From assembly GCA_039725955.1 (NCBI GenBank), contig CP091033.1, forward strand, positions 1,674,001 through 1,738,000: 64,000 bases of DNA. Direction: 5' to 3'. Every line of letters begins with the position of its first letter. Within the stretch, counting starts at the first letter, position 1. This document shows positions 43,568-51,749 of this stretch, one piece after another. The translations under genes and the position numbers were made by a program. Source of the DNA: Sinorhizobium sp. B11 (GTDB taxonomy: Bacteria; Pseudomonadota; Alphaproteobacteria; Rhizobiales; Rhizobiaceae). Under the pieces are notes generated by a model, which was not told where the DNA came from, made no database searches, and saw only the letters and a list, made by a program, of their open reading frames with translations.

Positions 43568-44716
43568 ATGACGAATACTCTGCAAATGACCCGTCGCACG
43601 ATGCTTGCGGGCGCTGCTGTCGCAGGAGCGCTGACGCCCATCATCATCGCGAATAACGCTGCCCATGCCGACGAGGTGGTGGCAGCGAACACGCCCAAGA
43701 AGGCGCCGACCGTCGACTTCACCAAGCTTCAGCGCGAGAAGGTCGAATTGGTCAAGCCGCCCTTCGTCCACCCCCACAGCCAGAAAGCCGAGGGTGGGGC
43801 GAAGATCAAGGAATTCACGCTGACCATCCAGGAAAAGAAGATGGTGCTCGACAAGGACGGGACCGAGGTGAACGCGATGACGTTCGACGGTTCGGTGCCT
43901 GGTCCGATGATGGTCGTGCACCAGGACGATTATGTGGAACTGACACTGGTCAATCCTGAAACGAACACGATGCAGCACAATATCGACTTCCACGCCGCAA
44001 CCGGCGGGCTTGGCGGCGGCGCATTGACGGTCGTCGGCCCCGGCGAAAGCACCGTCCTGCGCTTCAAGGCGACGAAGGCAGGCGTCTTCGTCTACCACTG
44101 CGCGCCTCCCGGCATGGTACCCTGGCATGTCACGTCGGGGATGAACGGCGCAATCATGGTTCTTCCACGTGAAGGTCTTACCGACGGTCACGGAAAACCC
44201 CTCGTCTACGACAAGATCTACTATGTCGGCGAGCAGGACTTCTACATCCCGCGCGATGAGGACGGCAAATTCAAGAAATATGACAGTCCCGGCGAGGCCT
44301 ACGAGGATACGCTTGCCGTCATGAAGACGCTGACCCCCACCCATATCGTTTTCAACGGCGCCGTCGGCGCGCTGACGGGCGACAATGCCATGACCGCCAA
44401 GGTCGGTGAGACCGTGCTCATCGTCCATTCGCAGGCCAATCGCGATACGCGGCCGCATCTCATCGGCGGCCATGGCGAATATGTCTGGGCGACCGGCAAA
44501 TTTGCGAACGTGCCCGACGTGGACCAGGAGACCTGGTTCATCCCGGGCGGCACGGCGGGTGCTGCGCTCTACACCTTCGCGCAGCCGGGCATCTACGCCT
44601 ATGTCAACCACAACCTCATCGAGGCATTCGAACTCGGTGCGGCTGCCCACTTCAAGGTCACCGGGGACTGGAACGACGATCTGATGACTTCGGTGAAGTC
44701 GCCGTCGGCCAGCTGA
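43568..44716 (+). CDS. nirK: copper-containing nitrite reductase NirK
   Basis: A 382-residue two-cupredoxin enzyme that reduces nitrite to NO in the periplasm. The N-terminus is a Tat signal ([15 protein letters not shown]). Type 1 copper ligands are H137, C178, H187 and M192. Type 2 ligands are H142, H177 and H348, with catalytic D140 and H297; all are present. The linker DADGKFKKY-type segment and two-domain length fit class I enzymes. The longer upstream reading is rejected because it runs through the promoter boxes. Electrons probably come from pseudoazurin (28444). A strong terminator follows. Confidence 0.97.
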   Translation: MTNTLQMTRRTMLAGAAVAGALTPIIIANNAAHADEVVAANTPKKAPTVDFTKLQREKVELVKPPFVHPHSQKAEGGAKIKEFTLTIQEKKMVLDKDGTEVNAMTFDGSVPGPMMVVHQDDYVELTLVNPETNTMQHNIDFHAATGGLGGGALTVVGPGESTVLRFKATKAGVFVYHCAPPGMVPWHVTSGMNGAIMVLPREGLTDGHGKPLVYDKIYYVGEQDFYIPRDEDGKFKKYDSPGEAYEDTLAVMKTLTPTHIVFNGAVGALTGDNAMTAKVGETVLIVHSQANRDTRPHLIGGHGEYVWATGKFANVPDVDQETWFIPGGTAGAALYTFAQPGIYAYVNHNLIEAFELGAAAHFKVTGDWNDDLMTSVKSPSAS

Positions 44717-44727
44717 CCTTGATGGGA

Positions 44728-44765
44728 CTGTGCAGGCCGTGAGGGCGGCCTGCACAGTTTGTTTT
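44728..44765 (+). terminator. rho-independent terminator between nirK and nirV
   Basis: CTGTGCAGGCC and GGCCTGCACAG form an 11-bp perfect stem with an 8-base loop, then TTTGTTTTC. Some transcription must pass it, or nirV has its own promoter. Confidence 0.85.
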
Positions 44766-44798
44766 CTCTAAAAAGGGGGCGCATGTTGCGAAAAGGAC

Positions 44799-45761
44799 AT
44801 GACACCGCACGCCGAGACTGCAGGAGTTTCCGGCATTTCAATCGCACTTCCACTTGTGCTTCTTGCGGTCCTTTCCGCAACGCTTGCGGTTGAGGCGGGG
44901 CTCGTGAACATCGGGCGGCGCGACGCTGCATTTGCTGCTCCCGAGGTGGTCACAATTGTACCCCACGAATTCCAGTACCGCGACGCGACCGAGTATTTCC
45001 GCAGCGGCCTGGCTGTCGACGCGCCGAAGCATAAGGTCCGTGTCCGGATGCCTCTGACGATCATGAGATATCAGACCAGCCTTTCCGAATATGACCGTTG
45101 CGTGGCCGACGGCGCCTGCCCTGAGCCGGAGGGACGAAGCGCGACCGCCGGCAACGACACGCCGGTCACCGGTGTCAGTTACGAGGATGCCCTGCGCTAT
45201 GCGAGCTGGCTGTCGCAGAAGACGGACGAACATTGGCGACTTCCGACCGACTTCGAACTCGCCTACGCTGCGGCCGACCGTTTTCCCGATGATGCACTCG
45301 GCATCGAGGCGGACAGCAAAAACCCTGCGTTGCGCTGGCTTGCAGACTATGAACGCGAGGCACGGCGCACCGCTTCGAGCGACCCGGCTCCGCAGCCAAG
45401 AGGATCGTTCGGCGTGAGCCAGACCGGCCTTGCCGATTTCGGCGGGAACATCTGGGAATGGACCTCGACCTGCAACAGGCGCATCGACCTCGACAAGCAA
45501 GCCATTGTCGACGAGCCTGATCCGGCGAATTGCGGCATCATGATCGCCGCCGGCAGGCACCGCGCTCCGATGAGCACCTTTGTGAGAAATCCCAAAGGCG
45601 GCGGATGCTCGGTCGGCAGCCCCCCGGACAATCTCGGTTTCCGGCTCGTCCGCCGACCAGGCCTCCTTGAGAGTATCGAAGACTTCACCCGCAGCGCCAT
45701 GACCGATATGATCGGCGGCGCCATTTTCAGAGGAGTTCAGCGGGGCGACGATGAAAGTTGA
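44799..45761 (+). CDS. nirV: NirV, FGE-sulfatase-domain protein
   Basis: A 320-residue exported or membrane-anchored protein (ISIALPLVLLAVLSATLAVEA) with a formylglycine-generating-enzyme-like fold: MPLTIMRYQTSLSEYDRC, PVTGVSYEDALRYASWLS, WRLPTDFELAYAA, GNIWEWT and the closing GFRLVRR. The catalytic cysteine pair of true FGE was not identified. NirV regularly accompanies nirK in rhizobia; its role is undefined, perhaps in NirK maturation. AAAAGGAC precedes the ATG. It overlaps nnrR by 11 bases. Confidence 0.92.
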   Translation: MTPHAETAGVSGISIALPLVLLAVLSATLAVEAGLVNIGRRDAAFAAPEVVTIVPHEFQYRDATEYFRSGLAVDAPKHKVRVRMPLTIMRYQTSLSEYDRCVADGACPEPEGRSATAGNDTPVTGVSYEDALRYASWLSQKTDEHWRLPTDFELAYAAADRFPDDALGIEADSKNPALRWLADYEREARRTASSDPAPQPRGSFGVSQTGLADFGGNIWEWTSTCNRRIDLDKQAIVDEPDPANCGIMIAAGRHRAPMSTFVRNPKGGGCSVGSPPDNLGFRLVRRPGLLESIEDFTRSAMTDMIGGAIFRGVQRGDDES

Positions 45762-46446
45762 CCGTATAGTTTTGAAGTCACTGCCGCTTTTCGAGCGCAC
45801 GACGGATGCCGATCTCGACGCCATGCTCGAGCACGCCACACCGCGCCGTATCGCCCAGGGCGATGCGGTATTCGAGCAGGGAGCACCCGCAAAATCGTTC
45901 TTCCTGCTGTTGCACGGCAGGCTCAAGGTCACGCAGGTCACGCATGACGGCCAGCAGATCATCGTCAGGATGGTCCATCCGGGCGACCTGTTCGGCTTCG
46001 CCATGGCGCTGCGCCGACAGGATTATCCGGGCACGGCCACAGCCGCCGCGGAAAGTCTCATCCTCGGATGGCCGACCGACATGTGGTCACGGTTCGTCGA
46101 GCAAAATCCCCGACTGGCGATGACCGCGATGCAGACGATCGGCCAGCGGCTTGAGGAGGCGCACACGCGCATCCGCGAGATGTCGACCGAAGAAGTGGAA
46201 AAGCGGGTTGCCCATGCCGTGCTGCGCCTGTCCAAACAAGCCGGCAAGCCGGTCGGAACGGCGATCAAAATCGATTTCCCGATTTCGCGGCAGGATATTG
46301 CTGAAATGACGGGCACGACGCTGCATACAGTGTCGCGAATCCTGAGTGCCTGGGAAGGCAAGGGCATCGTCGAGGGTGGCAGGCAGAAGCTGACGGTCAC
46401 CGATCCGCAGCGTCTTCTAAGACTTGCTGAAGGCGAAGACGACTAA
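45751..46446 (+). CDS. nnrR: NnrR, Crp/Fnr-type NO-responsive activator
   Basis: A 231-residue regulator with a sensor fold (PRRIAQGDAVFEQGAPAKSF, IIVRMVHPGDLFGFAMALR), dimer helix and helix-turn-helix SRQDIAEMTGTTLHTVSRILSAWE. The HTVSR recognition helix is typical of NnrR and differs from FixK's ETVSR. It has no Fe-S cysteine cluster. NnrR activates nirK, nor, nnrS and nnrU when NO and low oxygen coincide. The gene order nirK-nirV-nnrR is that of Agrobacterium and R. etli. It is the likely reader of the TTGCG-type boxes. Confidence 0.92.
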   Translation: MKVDRIVLKSLPLFERTTDADLDAMLEHATPRRIAQGDAVFEQGAPAKSFFLLLHGRLKVTQVTHDGQQIIVRMVHPGDLFGFAMALRRQDYPGTATAAAESLILGWPTDMWSRFVEQNPRLAMTAMQTIGQRLEEAHTRIREMSTEEVEKRVAHAVLRLSKQAGKPVGTAIKIDFPISRQDIAEMTGTTLHTVSRILSAWEGKGIVEGGRQKLTVTDPQRLLRLAEGEDD

Positions 46447-46512
46447 CGGTCACGCGGCACACTGCCCGGAAGGATTTGAACCGAGCCCGGTCCCGTCGTG
46501 GCTTGGCTTGCC

Positions 46513-46800
46513 CTAGTGGAAGGTGTCGTGCGACGCCTTCCACGCCTCGATATCGTCCTTCGATACCCTTATCCGGGAAAATGACGAGTGCGGCTGCAGG
46601 CGCATCTTGGAGGCGGCGATTTCGCATATCGTTCTGACATGCTCCTGCAGTCTTGTCTCATCGGCGCGCGGCGGATTGCTGATCTCCCGCAAGGCATCGC
46701 GATCGACGATGACCACGCGCTGTGCGCCCTCGTGCTCCATCAGCACGACACCTGTTTCTCCGGAAGATTTCAGAAATGCAGTGATGAACCTCGGCAACAT
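46513..46800 (-). CDS. DUF1488-like small protein A
   Basis: A 95-residue protein preceded by AGGAGGAAG, a very strong ribosome-binding site. Its core VIVDRDALREI, PPRADETRLQ, TICEIAASKMR and ISKDDI-type ending fits the DUF1488 pattern, though I hold this only tentatively. It is clearly related to the protein at 56694-57092, sharing PPRA.E.RL, CEIA and the C-terminal D..W positions. An exact-consensus anaerobox at 46863-46876 lies 69 bp before the start, so it belongs to the low-oxygen regulon. Function unknown. Confidence 0.65.
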   Translation of the reverse strand: MLPRFITAFLKSSGETGVVLMEHEGAQRVVIVDRDALREISNPPRADETRLQEHVRTICEIAASKMRLQPHSSFSRIRVSKDDIEAWKASHDTFH

Positions 46801-46862
46801 CCAGGCTTCCTCCTCTTTCGTCCACGATGGACCAGAGCATAGCGGCTGGTGTTTCGACGTCT

Positions 46863-46876
46863 TTGATGTCCATCAA
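46863..46876. promoter_or_regulatory. perfect anaerobox, possibly bidirectional
   Basis: TTGAT-GTCC-ATCAA, exact consensus. At -41.5 it gives a start near 46828 for the DUF1488-like gene on the minus strand, and near 46911 for the 57-aa frame on the plus strand. Confidence 0.85.
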
Positions 46877-46954
46877 AGAGAAAGAAGGCCGAACACCGTA
46901 AAACTCAGCCGATGGTTCGCGGCGAGTGGTCGCGTTTCGGACATAAGGAAAGGA

Positions 46955-47128
46955 ATGCCGGTGCCTACATCGCAAAAGCCCTTCATCGTCGAAATCAAAA
47001 GACGCCGACGCCGTCGTCCGGCTCGCCACGTTGACCTCACCAAGAGCCCGCCTGACAAGATATCCGACACGGTCAGGCCCGCCGGTTTTGCCTCGCGCAG
47101 CTTGCACACTCCAGGTCTGGCATCGTGA
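46955..47128 (+). CDS. possible small arginine-rich protein (57 aa)
   Basis: The ATG at 46955 follows AAGGAAAGGA closely, and the perfect anaerobox lies 85 bp upstream on the same face. The product (MPVPTSQKPFIVEIKRRRRR and a basic, unstructured tail) has a short beta-like start and an arginine run, suggesting nucleic acid or membrane contact. No family recognised. Its 3' end converges with ftrD. It may be a genuine small gene, but evidence is limited to signals. Confidence 0.4.
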   Translation: MPVPTSQKPFIVEIKRRRRRRPARHVDLTKSPPDKISDTVRPAGFASRSLHTPGLAS

Positions 47129-47141
47129 CCGGTGCAGCACG

Positions 47142-48521
47142 TCAACTCAGAAAGGCTGCAATCCAGGCGATCGAGAAAGACGTAATCGGAACGGCCATGA
47201 TCAGTGTCGCCAACACTCTGTTGGCAAGACGCGTGTCGTAAAAGACACCGATCCGGAAGACCAAGGCTGCGGACCAGGCGGCCGCAGCAAGAACAATACC
47301 GCCGCGAAACTGATCCGAATAGGGTATGACGACGCCGTCGGAGCGCAACTGCGAGACGGTCAGCGAAAGCAGCCCGCTGAAGAGACAGGCCGCAGCAAGC
47401 GGAATGAGCGCCTGGACAATATGGTGAGGAAAACGCCCCCTCACCCGAAGGATTCTTGCGCATACCACAACGGGAATGCCGAACATCAGCGTGGCCGCGG
47501 CGATCGAAACCGACAGAAGGATCAGGAGCGTCAAGGCATCCACCGGTGACATGACGTCATTCGCCAGGGGATAGTCGGTCAGCATCCACCAAGGCAAACG
47601 CTGCGAAAGCGGCCAGACCAGATGCAGATCGAGGCATCGCTCCACCAGCCACAGGCGGATCACCTGGAAGAGGCCGCTATCGGACCAATGCAAGGCGGCT
47701 GGAACCAACCCGAGCAGAACCGGCACGATCAGAATTGTCTCCCACATGGTCGCAAGCCGGCCCGACCCGTGGACGATGTCGCTCGCCGGATTGCGCCAGC
47801 AAAGCCGGATCGCTCCGCGATAACCGGAGCACCGGCCGCACATGTGGCAAGCGCTAGCGCCTTGCATGGTCTTGATGGGGATGAGCGGCGCGCAATTGAC
47901 GGCGTTCGACCGTCCCTGCTGCCCGATGCGCCAGCTGTCGGGGTCAACACGGAAATGCAAAGGCGCGATTTTCGAAACGGTCCCGAATACGCCGTTGACC
48001 GGGCACAGAAACCGGCACCAGACCCTTTTTGCCTTTCCATAGCGCGCGCCGATGACAATGGCTGCGAAGGTCGAGCCGCCAAGCAGCAGTGCGGCGGGCC
48101 TCGGATACTGGTAGATGCTTGTCAGCTGCCCATAGACCGTAGTCGAGACGAAGGACACGACCGGCCAGCCGGACCATCTCATCCATCCCGGAATTGCCCG
48201 CCCGGCGCCGCGCTGGCTGGCAAATTCCGAAAGCGCACCTTCCGGGCACAGGATCCCGCACCAGAAGCGGCCCACCAACGCGGTGGCAAGGATGATGAAC
48301 GGCCACCAGACACCCCAGAAGACAAACTGTGCGAAGCGCACGGCATTGCTCCACACATAATCGGTGTGCGTGGGAAGCGGCAGCAGGAGCGGAACCGTCA
48401 GAAGCACCGCATAGAGTGCCACCATTACCCATTGAAGACGCCGGATAGCCGCCTGATGGCGGAGAAGGACATCACCGAACCTGGCAACAAGTGCCGGTGC
48501 GGCGCGAAGAGAAGACGTCAT
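47142..48521 (-). CDS. ftrD: polyferredoxin FtrD of the FtrABCD metal uptake system
   Basis: A 459-residue membrane protein of the NosR/NapH-like polyferredoxin group with about nine hydrophobic segments. Cysteine motifs are GRFWCGILCPEGALSE, VWCRFLCPVNG and CHMCGRCSGYRGAIRLC, which would hold two 4Fe-4S clusters and a membrane electron path. In Brucella and Bordetella FtrD is thought to feed electrons for ferrous iron uptake with FtrA, B and C. It is last in ftrABCD, overlapping ftrC by ATGA. A NosR role is unlikely because the FMN domain is absent. Confidence 0.85.
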   Translation of the reverse strand: MTSSLRAAPALVARFGDVLLRHQAAIRRLQWVMVALYAVLLTVPLLLPLPTHTDYVWSNAVRFAQFVFWGVWWPFIILATALVGRFWCGILCPEGALSEFASQRGAGRAIPGWMRWSGWPVVSFVSTTVYGQLTSIYQYPRPAALLLGGSTFAAIVIGARYGKAKRVWCRFLCPVNGVFGTVSKIAPLHFRVDPDSWRIGQQGRSNAVNCAPLIPIKTMQGASACHMCGRCSGYRGAIRLCWRNPASDIVHGSGRLATMWETILIVPVLLGLVPAALHWSDSGLFQVIRLWLVERCLDLHLVWPLSQRLPWWMLTDYPLANDVMSPVDALTLLILLSVSIAAATLMFGIPVVVCARILRVRGRFPHHIVQALIPLAAACLFSGLLSLTVSQLRSDGVVIPYSDQFRGGIVLAAAAWSAALVFRIGVFYDTRLANRVLATLIMAVPITSFSIAWIAAFLS

Positions 48522-49372
48522 GCAGGCGCCTTGCCGGTCAGAGGAGGTGCATAGGCCAGAGACGCGATCAGCCAGTAGAAGCCGATGCTCAGAAGAGGAA
48601 GAAGCTCCGGCCGGGCGCGATAGCCCACCAGACCGGCGAGAAAGGCGCCGAAACCGCTGCCATCATTGAGCAACCGGCTTGAATCCCACAGTGGTTCCGT
48701 CATCGGCGAAAGAATTCCAAGCGAAATCACCTTGTCGACGACAAGCATGGTCAGCCCGCTTCCAAGGATCAGGAGCAGCACCTCGCTGACGCGCGAAAGC
48801 ACCGTCCTGGAGATCAATTTCGACCCGGCTTTAAACGCCCAGAAGCTGATCGAGGCAAGCACGAAGCCAGACAGGCCCGCGGCGACGACGAAACCGGCCT
48901 GCCAGCCTTGCGACGAAGCCATCAGTCCGAACAGGAAGACAACCGTCTCCGCACCCTCCCGGGCCACCGCAAGCGCTGCCAGCGTGGCAAGCCCGAGCCA
49001 GTTACCGGTCTTTACGTGCCGGACGGCCCTGTTTGCGAGATCTCCGGTCTGGCCACGTTCCATCGCGCGCATCCAGAATACCATTCTGAGCATGAGGACA
49101 GCGGCGAATGCTGCCATGATCATCTGCAGGATATCCTCGCCATCCCCTTCCAGGATATCGCTCGCCCTGCTCACGATCAGCGCCAGCATCAGGGCGAGCG
49201 CGAGGCCGGCGCCAGCGCCGGCAAGGATCCAACTGGTTGCCCGTCCACGTGTCGCCGGCGCCGCCCTCGCGGACCACGTCAACAGTATCCCCACAACCAG
49301 CAAGGCTTCGAAGCTTTCCCGCCAGACCACCGAAGCGATCTCGAATGTCTGCAGAGTGAGATCCGCGCTCAT
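48518..49372 (-). CDS. ftrC: FTR1-family iron permease FtrC
   Basis: A 284-residue permease with seven membrane helices. The two iron-translocation motifs of the FTR1/EfeU family are present: RESFE near residue 19 and REGAE near residue 139. It carries iron, delivered by the periplasmic partners FtrA and FtrB, across the inner membrane. Start overlaps ftrB stop and stop overlaps ftrD start. Confidence 0.92.
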   Translation of the reverse strand: MSADLTLQTFEIASVVWRESFEALLVVGILLTWSARAAPATRGRATSWILAGAGAGLALALMLALIVSRASDILEGDGEDILQMIMAAFAAVLMLRMVFWMRAMERGQTGDLANRAVRHVKTGNWLGLATLAALAVAREGAETVVFLFGLMASSQGWQAGFVVAAGLSGFVLASISFWAFKAGSKLISRTVLSRVSEVLLLILGSGLTMLVVDKVISLGILSPMTEPLWDSSRLLNDGSGFGAFLAGLVGYRARPELLPLLSIGFYWLIASLAYAPPLTGKAPA

Positions 49373-49716
49373 CGGGCGACCAGCGCTGCAGGAGGCATGT
49401 CGAGATGGAAATCATCGAAGAAGGCATAGTTCCCTTCGCGCAATGAGCGGAACACGAGGAAACTCGATGCACCGGGTGCGAGAACCTTCTCTTTGCGCAG
49501 CGGAATGCTCTCGAACTCGATCGGGGTCGAACCGTCATTGTGGAGTTCGAGCTTGAAACGGGTGTTCGCAGGCACCTCGATGACCGATGGTGAGACGACG
49601 CCATTGCTGAAATGAACCTCGAAAACCGTATCTTCTTCTTCGGCGAAGGCGGTCTGACAAGGTGCCATCAGCGCGGCTGCAGCCAGCAGCCGCATCAACC
49701 AGCCGATGGCGCGCAT
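49369..49716 (-). CDS. ftrB: cupredoxin-like periplasmic protein FtrB
   Basis: A 115-residue exported protein. A signal peptide (LMRLLAAAALMAPCQTAFA) is followed by a cupredoxin-like beta fold (VIEVPANTRFKLELHNDGST, IEFESIPLRKEKVLAPGASS, FFDDFHLDMP). FtrB is proposed to oxidise or handle iron with FtrA. The ATG at 49716 overlaps the ftrA stop (TGATG); a TTG just before it is less likely. Confidence 0.87.
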   Translation of the reverse strand: MRAIGWLMRLLAAAALMAPCQTAFAEEEDTVFEVHFSNGVVSPSVIEVPANTRFKLELHNDGSTPIEFESIPLRKEKVLAPGASSFLVFRSLREGNYAFFDDFHLDMPPAALVAR

Positions 49717-50258
49717 CAATAACCGCCCTTCTTGCCAATGCCGGCGAAAACGAAGTCGAATTTCAGCGCAAAAGCGCCGGGCCAGGGAGCAACGCCTGTC
49801 TCCTTGTCGACGTGGCGTCCGAAAGACATCTCGCCGTGACCGCCCGGATGAACGTTGAGCTCCAGCTGATAGCGGCCCGGTCCCGACAGCTTGACGTTGT
49901 CGCCGTAATGCGGCCCGTCGCTCGCGACCATGGGCTCCAGCGATCCGACTTGCTCCTCACCATTGTCGAGGTTCCTGACCGTGTATTCCACATGCAGGTT
50001 GGGAAGCCAGTCGCCTTCCGCAAAGCCATTTGCATTTTCGGCAGTCGCGTGGATGTCCGCCTCCAGATGAATGTCGGACTCCGCTGCAGCACGCATCATG
50101 CCGGGCGGATCCATCTCGATCGGCTGCAGGTAGACCGCTGCGACTTCCATGCCCGCTGCGATCTGAGGTGAGCCGATCGGATATTCGGCAGCCTTCAGGG
50201 CAAGCGGCATTGCGATGAGAACGAGAGGAGCGGCGAATAGGCTGGCAGCGCGGAGCAT
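49716..50258 (-). CDS. ftrA: P19-type periplasmic metal-binding protein FtrA
   Basis: A 180-residue protein of the P19 (Tpd) family with signal peptide LFAAPLVLIAMPLALKA. Metal ligands of P19 are visible in IEMDPPGMM, DIHLEADIHAT (histidines) and LNVHPGGHGEMSFGRH. P19 homologues bind copper and iron at a dimer interface and work with FTR1 permeases. First gene of ftrABCD. A symmetrical TTGCG-N4-CGCAA box at 50319-50332 lies 67 bp before the start, which is unexpected for an iron system and suggests induction with denitrification. Confidence 0.92.
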   Translation of the reverse strand: MLRAASLFAAPLVLIAMPLALKAAEYPIGSPQIAAGMEVAAVYLQPIEMDPPGMMRAAAESDIHLEADIHATAENANGFAEGDWLPNLHVEYTVRNLDNGEEQVGSLEPMVASDGPHYGDNVKLSGPGRYQLELNVHPGGHGEMSFGRHVDKETGVAPWPGAFALKFDFVFAGIGKKGGY

Positions 50259-50318
50259 GATGGCAATCCCTAAAGATGAGTGTTGCCGTCACGTTTAACA
50301 GCGCGATCGCCCTGCTCT

Positions 50319-50332
50319 TTGCGCTGGCGCAA
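50319..50332 (-). promoter_or_regulatory. symmetrical NnrR-type box before ftrABCD
   Basis: TTGCG-CTGG-CGCAA, perfect half-site symmetry. Centred at -41.5, the ftrA transcript begins near 50284 with a 26-nt leader. Confidence 0.65.
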
Positions 50333-50408
50333 AGATGCGCGGTTTAGCGTCGGGCAGGCCTTTGCCGGCCGCACGCGACCCAAATCTCATCAACGGGTCG
50401 CCCATTGC

Positions 50409-50422
50409 TTGACTCTGGTCAA
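50409..50422 (+). promoter_or_regulatory. anaerobox before nnrU
   Basis: TTGAC-TCTG-GTCAA, symmetrical. A -41.5 position predicts a start near 50457, 19 nt before the GTG. Confidence 0.78.
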
Positions 50423-50475
50423 AGCTGTGGCGGGCCGTGACCGATACATCACCTTCGCCAAAGGGGGAAAATCAC

Positions 50476-51156
50476 GTGATCCAGTTCGTCAGCGCGTTTG
50501 GTGTCTTTCTCATGCTGCATTCGATCCCGGCGATCCCGAACATTCGCCTTCGTATCATCCGGTCGATCGGCAAGCCGACCTATATCCTTGGCTATTCCGT
50601 TGTCTCGCTCGCGGCGCTGGTCTGGCTCTTTTCCGCAGCACTTGCCCTCGACTATGTCCCGCTGTGGGAACTGCGTCCCTGGCATGCGGCGATGACCTTC
50701 CTGCTCGCGCCGGTCGGGTGTTTTCTCGTGCTTGCCGGTCTGATGAGCGCAAATCCCCTGTCCATATCGATCCGCTCGGCGGGGCCGGCCGGAGCGGTTT
50801 CGCAAATCACCCGACATCCCGTGCAATGGGGATTTGCTCTCTGGGCACTCGGCCATGTCGTCGCCAACGGGGACTTGCGTTCGCTTCTCTTGTTCGGAGG
50901 TCTCGGGCTTTTCGCACTCGCCGGCATTCCGATGGCCGAGCGCCGGGCGAGAAAGCGTCTCGGCGCTCACTGGGAGGTCTACGCCGCGCAGACATCCGTC
51001 TGGCCCCTGGCGGCGTTTGTTTCCGGGGTCCGGCCGAAATCGGACACGGCGCTTGTGGCAGCAGCGGTGGCCACGATCGCGCTGGTCGCCTGGCTGCTCC
51101 TTGCGGGCGGTCACGCCCTGCTCTTTGGCGCCGACCCGATTTCCATCTTCGGCTGA
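50476..51156 (+). CDS. nnrU: NnrU-family membrane protein
   Basis: A 226-residue protein with six predicted membrane helices. Family signatures are FLMLHSIPAIPNIR at the start, SITRHPVQWGFALWALGHVVANGD-like (ITRHPVQWGF) in the middle, and RRARKRLGAHWEVY. NnrU is related to isoprenylcysteine methyltransferase-like MttA/PEMT folds and is needed for denitrification in R. sphaeroides. The start is GTG 50476 with AAGGGGG before it, giving the usual N-terminus. Its last 46 bases overlap ubiX, which runs the other way. Confidence 0.92.
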   Translation: MIQFVSAFGVFLMLHSIPAIPNIRLRIIRSIGKPTYILGYSVVSLAALVWLFSAALALDYVPLWELRPWHAAMTFLLAPVGCFLVLAGLMSANPLSISIRSAGPAGAVSQITRHPVQWGFALWALGHVVANGDLRSLLLFGGLGLFALAGIPMAERRARKRLGAHWEVYAAQTSVWPLAAFVSGVRPKSDTALVAAAVATIALVAWLLLAGGHALLFGADPISIFG

Positions 51157-51749
51157 TTGAAGTCCGCCTCGCCGGACCAGGCGCTTGCCAGCGGCGCGAC
51201 CGGCAGGCCCAGGAGATCGACGGCGCGACGGGCAAGATGATCTACGATCTCCTGCACCGACTGCGGGCGATTGTAGAAGGCGGGGACCGGCGGCATCACG
51301 ATCCCGCCCATTTCGGTAACTGATGTCATGTTGCGCAGATGCCCGAGATGCAGGGGCGTCTCTCGCGTCATCAGCACAAGCCGTCGCCTCTCCTTGAGTT
51401 GGACATCGGCGGCACGCGCAACAAGGCTCGTAGAAAGGCCGGTTGAAATTGCGGCCAGCGTCTTCATCGAGCAAGGCGCAACGATCATTCCCGCGACAGG
51501 AAACGAGCCGCTGGCAATGGTCGCGCCGATATCGCCATTGTCGTAGCTTCTGTAGGCCTTTGGCAGCATCCCGTCATGGGCGTCGGCCCCAGCCTCGTGC
51601 AAAAGGGTCCGCTTGCCGCTTTGCGTGACGACGAGATGGACCCGCACGCCGAGCCCGCACAAGAGATCGAGGACAGCAAGGCCAATAGCCGCGCCTGAGG
51701 CTCCAGTAACCGCCAGTACGACGTCGCGCTGCTCATGAAACGATGTCAC
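51111..51749 (-). CDS. ubiX: flavin prenyltransferase UbiX (PAD1 family)
   Basis: A 212-residue protein that makes prenylated FMN, the cofactor of UbiD. Motifs: VLAVTGASGAAIGLAVLDLL, the phosphate-binding PCSMKTLAAISTG, RRLVLMTRETPLHLGHLRNM and GGIVMPPVPAFYNRP. The GTG at 51749 overlaps the 3' end of ubiD and has AAAGGATC upstream. The C-terminus converges with nnrU. Paired with ubiD it provides 4-hydroxy-3-polyprenylbenzoate decarboxylation, a quinone-synthesis step that does not need oxygen. Confidence 0.93.
   Translation of the reverse strand: MTSFHEQRDVVLAVTGASGAAIGLAVLDLLCGLGVRVHLVVTQSGKRTLLHEAGADAHDGMLPKAYRSYDNGDIGATIASGSFPVAGMIVAPCSMKTLAAISTGLSTSLVARAADVQLKERRRLVLMTRETPLHLGHLRNMTSVTEMGGIVMPPVPAFYNRPQSVQEIVDHLARRAVDLLGLPVAPLASAWSGEADFNQPKMEIGSAPKSRA

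Noticed and set aside
47142..48521. NosR or NirI identity for the polyferredoxin
   Set aside because: No periplasmic FMN-binding domain, and the gene is locked in an operon with P19, cupredoxin and FTR1 genes, which fixes it as FtrD.
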